Assembly (NCBI GenBank): GCA_025667525.1
Contig: CM046881.1
Span: 23,695,580 to 23,759,579 of the forward strand
Source of the DNA: Glebionis coronaria
Lineage: Eukaryota > Streptophyta > Magnoliopsida > Asterales > Asteraceae
Direction: 5' to 3'
Length of the DNA stretch: 64,000 nucleotides
The position numbers and the translations under genes were made by a program. The notes below the pieces were generated by a model that did no database searches, had not been told where the DNA came from, and saw only the letters and a list, made by a program, of their open reading frames with translations. Of this stretch, positions 56,741 to 64,000 are shown piece by piece; positions within the stretch are counted from its first letter, which is position 1, and every line of letters starts with the position of its first letter.

Positions 56741-56829
56741 CCCCCTTCAAACCTAATGTAAGCCTTTTCTGTAATCCAACGCAACTGAACTTAATACCTG
56801 TAAACATATTAACCAAACCCAACTTTCCA

Positions 56830-57080
56830 CACAAAAACTTGTGTTAAACAACACCCAAATACTTAGTAAACAAATCTGCCACTTGCATATTAGAATGAAC
56901 CTTAACAGGTCTAATCACACCAGCAGAAACTTTCTCTCTAAAACAATGAACATCAATCTAAAAGTGTTTGGATATCTCATGAAACATAGGATTAACTTCC
57001 AATTATATGGCTGATGAGTTATCACATGATATCTCAACCGGATACATACAAGGTAACTTAATACTATGTAACAGATCAGC
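56830..57080 (-). pseudogene. Copia RNase H, C-terminal part
   Basis: Minus-strand reading gives KLADLLHSIKLPCMYP, VEISCDNSSAIQ, NPMFHEISKHF, then FREKVSAGVIRPVKVHSNMQ and VADLFTKYLGVV, followed by the LTR. It is separated from the N-terminal RNase H part by the LINE insertion. Confidence 0.75.
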
Positions 57081-57099
57081 TAACTTAATACAAGGTAAC

Positions 57100-57778
57100 T
57101 TTACAAAGCTCATTTCGTCATTTGCCTCGAGGAGCTGTGGAGCAGGAATAATATGACTTGTTCGTCCAGGAGCTGCAACAGATTATGCTGAATGATTTGG
57201 AGGATCGATGGTCGTGAAGTCTAAATGGTTCGGGCGAATTTCATCGTGGCTTCGGTGAGGAGTTTAATTGATAACACTTTGTGCATGGATTATGGGAAGA
57301 GGATGAGATGGAATGAATTTGTTCCTATCAAAGTGAACATTCACGTGTGAAGGATAATGATTAACGATTTGGCTACCAGGTTCAATATATCGAGACAGGA
57401 GTTCGACATTGATTCCATTAGTTGTGGTACGTGTGATCAAGGCGTGGAAACATGGTCTCATTTTTTTCAGATGTGTTATGGCGCAACAGGTTCGTAAGTT
57501 GATTAACATTCGTATGGGTTCTAGATTGAAAAAGTTGTTTGAAGGTGTTTACTATGTGGCTTGGTGGCTTCTTTGGATGTTAGGAAATAAGAATCTATTT
57601 TAGACTATGAGTCCTTCTAAGACGACATTTTTCGATGATATAGTTAGTAGATCGTTTTATTGGTGTAATAGTAGGAATAGAGTCAAGTTCACTTGGAACG
57701 ATTGTATTGAGAATCCATATTTAATTTCCTTGTAATTATAGCTCATTGCTAGGTTTTAATAAAATCGTCGTTAAAAAA
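57100..57778 (+). pseudogene. 5'-truncated L1-like LINE, 3' end
   Basis: The + strand reads MRWNEFVPIKVNIHV, LATRFNISRQEFDIDSI, then a Cys/His zinc-finger-like stretch (CGTCDQGVETWSHFFQMCYG) and YYVAWWLLWMLGNKNLF: the C-terminal ORF2 region of a plant LINE. A short 3' UTR ends in A8 at about 57771-57778. It is inserted in the copia RNase H region. The exact 5' junction and target duplication are not resolved; AAGGTAAC (about 57078) and AAGGTAGC (57779) are candidates. Confidence 0.8.
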
Positions 57779-58045
57779 AAGGTAGCAGAAGTCATGCTTC
57801 TATACTCAGCCTCAATAGAGCTTTTAGAAACAGTAGCTTGTTTCTTGCTCTTCCAAGACACCAAAGAATTACCCAAGAAAACAAAAAAACCAGTCACAGA
57901 TTTTCTAGTTTTAGGACATTTAGCCCAGTCAGCATCAGAGTAAACAACAAGTCTAAGATAAGAACTAAGATCAAACTGAATACCAAGACCTAGAGCTCCC
58001 TTAATATATCTTAAAACTCTAAGAGCAACTTTCATATGGGACTAT
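57779..58045 (-). pseudogene. Copia RNase H, N-terminal part
   Basis: Minus strand: LRVLRYIKGALGLGIQF, VVYSDADWAKCPKTRKSVTG, and KKQATVSKSSIEAEYRSMTS, the conserved RNase HI core of copia elements. It is cut at 57779 by the LINE. Confidence 0.85.
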
Positions 58046-59070
58046 AAAGGACTATGCATGTGTTGACTTAAACAATGCACAACATAACTAATATCAAGTC
58101 TGGATTAGTTAGATATATCAATTTACCAACAAGCTTTTGATAACTAGTAATATTAACCAAATACTTATCATCATCAGATTCAGTATGACTTAATACAAAA
58201 TTTTCAGGCACGGGGATATCAACAGGTTTAACAACTAACAAACCATACTCATGAACAAGTTCCATACAATATTTTCTCCGAGTCATGCATAAACCTTTTT
58301 CATTTCTCAAAACTTTAAAACCCATAAAATACTTGAGTTCACCCAAATCTTTGATAAGAAATTTAGTTTTCAAAAACTGCTTGAAATTGTTAATCTCTTT
58401 CACATCATTCCCAATTACAACAATGACATCAACATAAAAAAGCATAGCAATAAACACATCATCTTTATTCTTAATGTATAAAGAGTAATCAATTTTACTT
58501 TTCTCAAAACCATGCTCAGCCAAGGCAGTAGTTAACTTAACATTCCACTGCCTAGGTGCTTGTTTAAGACCATATAAAAATGCATTATTAACATCTAACT
58601 GAAATAAAGGCCAATTTTTAACAACATCAATACTAATTAAGCACCTTATAGTTACCATTTTAACTACAAGGCTAAATGTTTCATCATAATCAAAGCCCTC
58701 CTTTTGACTAAACCCTCTAGCCACAAGTCTAGCTTTTTACCTCTCAACATCACCAAAAGATTTATATTTAATCTTCCAAACCCATTTACTACTAACAAGT
58801 TTTCTTCTAACAGGAAGATCACATTCAGTCCAAGTATTATTTCTATTTAAAGCCTCAATTTCATTATTCATATCATCAACCCAATTAGGATCAACCAAAG
58901 CCTCAACAAGACAAGTAGGTTCCACAAATTTATTCAAAGTAGCAGTAAAACATAAATTATTACCATATAGCTTAGAACAATCAACATACTTGTGAATACC
59001 ATATCTTACATTAGAATTAAGCACATAATCATTGAACTTAAGAGGAATTTTAGTTTCTTTGACCTTCTTA
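58046..59070 (-). pseudogene. Copia reverse transcriptase with internal deletion
   Basis: Minus strand: EALVDPNWVDDMNNEIEALN, KLVSSKWVWKIKYKSFGDVE, then after a stop MARGFSQKEGFDYDETFSLV. The sequence DVNNAFLYG runs directly into LKQAPRQWNVKL (about 58580-58545). In intact elements a block of roughly 25-30 residues lies between them, ending in another LYG. The catalytic YVDD reads YVDV, so the second Asp is lost. Stops follow near 58070. The gene is dead. Confidence 0.85.
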
Positions 59071-59079
59071 TGTCAGGTG

Positions 59080-60099
59080 TCTGCACATCACCATGTCTAA
59101 GAGTTGGACTAGGATTACTGTTTTGAACATTGCCCTTAGACTAGTTTTGGATGCTCTCATCAATATGGCTTGTAGAATGCACTTCATTTTGACTACAGCC
59201 TTGTGAAGTTATAAGCTGAGTAGTCTCAGAATGTGGCAAACTACCTTTCTTATTTGATGCATCTTTCCCATCATCATTGGGACTTAAGATCTGATCATTG
59301 TAAAAAAACTTCAAGTGATCAGCTTCATTTGTTATCTCAACATCAGTTGAATCACATGTTTGTTTAAAAGGAAATACATTTTCATAAAATTTTACATCTA
59401 TAGAAAAGAAAACATGTCTATTATCCATACTTAACAACTTGTGAGATTTTTTAGTTGAAGAATAACCAATAAGAACACAATTTTCAGACCTAAAGGAAAG
59501 TTTATCATGATTGTTCAACACAGTAGAAAAACACAAACAACCAAAAGACCTTAAATGGGAAAGATTAGGTTTCTTATTATTGACCAACTCAAAAGGCAAC
59601 TTGCCCTTTAAGACAGATGATGACATCCTGTTAATAAGTTAAACAACAGTAAGAATACAATTAGACCAAAATCTAAGAGGAACCCCCTAAACATACTACT
59701 CCTTGCTACATTAAGCAAGTGTCTATGTTTTCTTTCAACAATCCCATTTTTTTGTGGTCTATGTGCATAAGAAGTTTGATGAATAATTGCCAAATCATTA
59801 AACAAAGTACTTATTCTTTAATTCACAAATTCAGTACCATTTTTAGACCTAACAGTTCTAGGTTTAACTTTATATTGATTATGAAACATATTAATATATG
59901 ACAAAAACATTTCAAATACTTCATCTTTATATTTTAAAAGATAAACCCATACAGCTCTAGAAAAGTCATCAACAATGGTAAAAAAATACCTAAACCCCTC
60001 TCTGTTGTGAACCCTATAGGGACCTCATAAGTCAAGATGAACAAGTTCACCAAGACTTTTTGACTTATGATCAAACAAGGTAAATAGCTCCCTAGTATG
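59080..60099 (-). pseudogene. Copia integrase
   Basis: Minus strand: a VHLDL-like start after HKSKSL, IVDDF, TVRSKNGTEFVN, then HQTSYAHRPQKNGIVERKHR (the usual PQQNG/VERKH region) and LPFELVNNKKPNLSHLRSFG, followed by CLCFSTV and an LIGYSSTKKSHKL stretch. Frame changes occur near 59630 and 59815. The N-terminal finger is on the far side of the LTR-like insertion. Confidence 0.8.
60095..60099. repeat. Target duplication, left (GTATG)
   Basis: GTATG (60095-60099) stands before the inserted TGTGAGACCCC unit, and ATATG (63004-63008) after it: four of five bases agree. Confidence 0.6.
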
Positions 60100-63003
60100 T
60101 GTGAGACCCCAAAATCTGACATGGAACAACTAGGCAACGAGGGGGTAACACGTCATAGTACAAGAAACAATGAATTACAGTTCATACAAAGCTGACGAAA
60201 TAAAAACATGTACATTACATCATAAAATAATCAGAGTTTTAAACATAGGTCCCAGAGTTTTAGAAGCGGAAAATTATATTATTTCGTCTCAATTTATAAC
60301 ATAAAGTTTCCCAAAAGATAGAATAAATTCATGACAGTTTTTACTAAAAACAGTCTTTTAAAAGAATCACAGAAATCTCCAAGCTGCGATAATATCCTGC
60401 GGGCTCCCATCCAAGCAAAGCTAAGTAATAATACCTGAGATTAAACATGTAAAATCGTCAACATAAAGTTGAGTGATATTCATAGGTTTAGCAGTAAACA
60501 TGTGGAACACAATAGAGTTTGTAAAACACGTAATGGGGGGGGGGGGGGGGGGGGGTTAACTATGTACGTCCATAGTCACGATGCATATTTTTGCTGTTTA
60601 GTCTCATGAACCGAAGCTTAACTCAAATGTAAGTTCCTCTAGGGAGTATTCAGCCTAAATACTCAAGTATAAACGAATATTAGTGCGTCAAAGTAATCGG
60701 GACGGGGATTGTCAATCCCGATGGATCCACCCACAACATTCGCGCTTAGCGCAAAGCATACGGGACAATTAACGGTTCATGATAGAAGAGGAAACTCAAG
60801 GCTAACGTCTAAAAGCAATAATACCATTGAAATCATCTGTAAAGCATACACGTTCTGAATAACATACCAGTTCTGGATAGCAATACAGTTTTTAATTGGT
60901 TGTGTTCCACCATGTAAAATCTCACCCCATGTTTAGAAACCATGTACAAGTAAAAAGGGGCTATGAACTCACCTTAGCCACGAGGTAAGTCAATCACGGT
61001 ACTCAGCAACTGAGTAGAAACGGTAGCGGTAGACGATCACCGACGATATGGATGCCCGGGGAAACATGAAAACCGCAACCTATCAAAACAAGGCGCGCGT
61101 TAAGACTCGAATTCGAATATCGATATGTACCATATATAATATGATTCAAATGTTTTATAAAGTACACACGTTTAAAAACCATTGACACGAATCAAATGAA
61201 TCCTTTTATCCAACGTTACTCGTTTAAACACTTGTACACTTGAAATTGACCCGTTATACGACGCCAAGTTATCGCAAGTCAAACTATTATTTACCCTTAT
61301 TAGGACCAGTAGCTAAGTCATTTATATAATGACTAAGCATTTGAGTAAGTCACCATGTCCGATGGTGAATACTCAAACTCACGCAACACAAACATTGAAC
61401 TACGTGTCCAAAATAAAATCAGCAAGTACACCCCGAATGTACACACCGATCTACCCTATCTAGACTTGTCCGTTTTACATGAAAATTGGTGTCAAGGTCA
61501 CTTATAACCTGTATAAGACCTCACCAAAATTTGAGCCAATGTTCACACTTTAAATTCCATCAGCTCGACACTTTACCCGACTCCATATTTAGGACAGATT
61601 TGTACACTTATTTTGTAAAACCGTTTGGACCACTTTAAAAGTACAAACTCGACAATCCGTCATTTGAAACCACTACTAGAATCATAAAACTCAGTTTCTA
61701 AACTTTAAAAACCAGTAGTATCAACTATCTAACCAAGCCTAAAGTCCCCGAGAGTCGACCCAAAATCAGCCACAATTTCGGATTGTGCCGACTTGCGTCT
61801 CCCGGTACACGAAAACTAAAACTAGCATAACTTTTGACTCGTAATGACTTAGAAGCTCTATCTTATACCAAAACGACCGTCTCGGAAAACTTTACAACAA
61901 AATCGCATAATTTTAGCCTTTCTCAGACCTTAAACCCACGAAACATTCTGTTTAAAGCTGTTGTCCCAAATTAGCCTTTTAGAAAACATGACAAATCAAA
62001 TTTTCAACCAAAACCACTCGATCCTATACCTATAGAATCATCATACTATCATACCCATCATCCAAACACTCCTAAAAACACTTGCATGTAAAATCTAACA
62101 AAAATCAAAGATTAAAAACAAGCCTTTTAAGGATTAAAATGTGATGATCATACCAAAAACAATGCATGCAAGATGATTTAAACATCAATCCACCATGAAA
62201 TCATAACTTTGTGAAAACTTGATGCATGTGTACAAATTTGTATTAATAGAATCACAAGATGATTCTAAGAATGGGTCTTGTTTTAGTTTTTAATGAATCA
62301 AGGTGGAAATTTGAGAATTTGGAGGTGTTTGTGGTGGAGGTGCTCACGGAAAAGAGAGGGGGAGGGCAAGGAGATGTGTTTTTTTATCAAATGGATGAAT
62401 AAGTGTGTTAGTGGGAAGAAAAGAAATATTTATATGGTGGTTTAAGTGGAGGGACAAGTTTTGCCAATTTTGAAACTTGTGGACTTAAAAACAATTAATA
62501 GTTTTAAGGGGTAGAAAATGGCTATTGGTAATATGAAAAATATTTACGGGGCTCGGGTTTCGTAAAAATACTTTTCAAAAGTTACAATGCATCATAAAAA
62601 TGATTATATGATTTCTCGACACGACTTAATACGTAATTAAAACGAAATCGTCGAAAGTATTAATTCGAAACAATCGATAAATAAACGTAAACTTTTGGGC
62701 ATCCGTCGGTATCGCGATCACTAGGAATTCTCGTTGTACATTGATTTTGAATAAACTCGTTGTAAAACGCACGCGGGTGATTTTAAACCAAAAACTTTGA
62801 TTTAAATTAAATAAGGAAAAATAAAATAAAAATTTTATAATTCCATACAAAGTATTTATCGATGATCAGAAAATACTTAAAAAGTATAATTTAAAAATCT
62901 CAGAATTTACATATAACAATACAAGAAAACTTAATACGTTGGAAAATGCAAGAAGCACAAATAAAAAGGATAAAATAATGCTGGGAAAGTACGGGTTCTT
63001 ATA
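60100..63003. mobile_element. Probable 2.9 kb solo LTR
   Basis: The unit begins TGTGAGACCCC and ends CGGGTTCTTATA. The termini are nearly inverted, and the second form resembles the TGTAAGACCCG ends of Tekay-type chromovirus LTRs. It interrupts a copia frame between CQRAKH and RELFTL and has a near-perfect 5-bp duplication. No gag or pol frame is seen, so I infer a solo LTR left by recombination. Orientation is uncertain; the minus strand is more likely. Confidence 0.6.
60535..60555 (+). repeat. Poly-G tract, 21 bases
   Basis: An uninterrupted run of 21 G in the LTR-like unit. Such runs are rare in plant DNA and difficult to sequence, so the length may not be exact. Confidence 0.9.
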
Positions 63004-63200
63004 ATATGTTTAGCCCTTTGACAAACCTCACAGATAGACACACAGGTGTTATCAAGCATATTCAAATCATGTTTGAGCACATACAACACTTGGTTAGCAG
63101 GATGACCAAGTCTATTGTGCCAAACCATTTTAGAAGCATGAAAAGCTACACACATGTTAGACATACCTATATTGTTATTTTTATTTATATCAAACACATA
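63004..63200 (-). pseudogene. Copia GAG-pre-integrase finger
   Basis: Minus strand: CVAFHASKMVWHNRLGHPAN, then CEVCQRAKH, the zinc finger before integrase. The continuation after KH is non-copia sequence because of the insertion at 63003. Confidence 0.85.
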
Positions 63201-63610
63201 TAGGCCACATATTCACAACCAGTCCCCAAGACAATCTCCTTTTCAGATCTTGAATATAACATTTATTCTCATCAAAACCAACAAACAACTTACTATCTCT
63301 AATAAGTTTATTAACAGAAAAAAGGCTAACACAATAACCAGTAACAACCAAAACATCATATCACATCACATTATTAGTCAATTCTAAGTTTCCAATATGA
63401 CTAATAGTAGCTAAAGTTCCATTAGGATGACCAACAATAATCTTAAGATCAGAAATATCAACCACATTAACCATTCCAATAGTAGAAACAGTTAAGTGTT
63501 GATTAGAACCAGAATCAATAATCCAACCTATAGTAACAGTTTGAACATTCAAACTAGAATTAGCAAACAAATACTTAGATAAATTAACATTAAACCACAT
63601 ATTACAGTTT
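63201..63610 (-). pseudogene. Copia aspartic protease
   Basis: Minus strand: GWIIDSGSNQHLTVST holds the D-S-G catalytic triad of copia proteases, followed by LKIIVGHPNGTLATISHIGN. Stops lie downstream before the pre-integrase finger and upstream before gag. Confidence 0.85.
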
Positions 63611-63629
63611 TAAAAAGAATGCCAAATTG

Positions 63630-64000
63630 GCATGAATGCTTCCAGTCGGCTTATCACTAATAATATTAAGCAATTTATGCATCTGTTTAGGAGTAAAAAC
63701 CAGAAGATGTACTACTAGAAGAGTGCTTATCATTAGATTTAACATCCACATTAGCACTATAAGTCTGTCTATTAGTACCATTATTCCTTTTAAAAGCAGA
63801 AGGAAGCCCTACAATTTCATAACATCTATCAGCAGTATGACCCATTTTCCTACAATTTTTACAATTTAGATTAGGATTAGGCCCTCTATTGAAAAAATTA
63901 TTATTCCCATTAGCATTAGACCCTCTGGAAAAGTTATTTCCAGAGTTGTAAGGTTTCTTATTATGTACCATTAAATCAAGACTTAACAGCAAAAGAAGAA
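63630..64000 (-). pseudogene. Copia gag, C-terminal part with CCHC knuckle
   Basis: Minus strand: Asn/Gly-rich linker (NNFSRGSNANGNNNFFNRGP), then CKNCRKMGHTADRC (CX2CX4HX4C) and YEIVGLPSAFKRNN. It runs off the window. A stop lies at about 63687-63689, just after GFYS. Confidence 0.85.

Larger units (their letters stand above)
56266..64000 (-). mobile_element. Ty1/copia retrotransposon, truncated by window end
   Basis: On the minus strand, from the right edge: gag zinc knuckle, protease, GAG-pre-integrase, integrase, RT, RNase H, then the 3' LTR. This is the standard copia order. The 5' LTR and the start of gag are beyond position 64000. It is interrupted by a LINE at about 57100-57778 and by an LTR-like unit at 60100-63003, and has many stops and a deletion in RT. 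Confidence 0.9.

Overview
This 64 kb window looks like eukaryotic plant nuclear DNA: AT-rich, intron-containing, and packed with LTR retrotransposons, LINEs and short inverted-repeat DNA elements. The style of the LINE and copia proteins suggests a eudicot, perhaps Asteraceae; that is inference from family resemblance, not a search result. Only one gene looks intact: a four-coding-exon GDP-mannose pyrophosphorylase (GMPP, CYT1/VTC1 type, 361 aa) at about 50.3-53.25 kb.

Layout. 0-7.2 kb: a decayed + strand gene related to plant TPR/ankyrin (TRANK1-like) proteins, with two superfamily-1 helicase modules and a TPR-type tail. It has frameshifts, and the Walker A/B segments of its ATPase cores are lost or damaged. 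A tRNA-type SINE-like sequence sits in one intron, and related foldback MITEs lie on both sides. 7.2-12.1 kb: non-coding DNA with several hAT-like MITEs, two or three with recognisable 8-bp target duplications.

12.1-28.95 kb: a four-layer nest resolved by target-site duplications. A minus-strand Ty1/copia fragment has its LTR split by an L1-like LINE (12-bp TSD). The LINE is split by an 11.1 kb Athila-like Ty3/gypsy element (5-bp TSD GACGT; LTRs of 1659 and 1655 bp that are almost identical; gag-pol broken by only two nonsense codons) and also by a 539-bp hAT-like MITE (8-bp TSD GCCATGGT).

28.95-37.6 kb: MITEs, a Helitron-type 3' terminus with a repeat-rich mosaic body, a 1.49 kb miniature LTR retrotransposon carrying only a gag-like ORF (TR-GAG-like, TSD TAATC), and a 1.5 kb giant foldback. 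37.6-41.3 kb: small tandem duplications, two long AAT-type microsatellites, and between them the C-terminal half of a non-LTR retrotransposon polyprotein. 41.3-45 kb: a degraded PIF/Harbinger-like pair, a NAM-associated-like ORF on the minus strand and a transposase on the plus strand. 45-50.2 kb: MITEs, including a Mutator-like foldback built round a 21-bp palindromic satellite, and a run of Tourist-like elements ending about 140 bp upstream of the GMPP TATA box.

53.3-56.2 kb: more foldback and MITE sequence. 56.27 kb to the window end: a minus-strand Ty1/copia element (LTR, RNase H, RT, integrase, protease, gag zinc knuckle) that runs off the right edge and is interrupted by a 5'-truncated LINE and by a probable 2.9 kb solo LTR with a 21-G tract. 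No tRNA, rRNA or CRISPR locus was seen. Apart from GMPP, the window is a record of successive transposon insertions.
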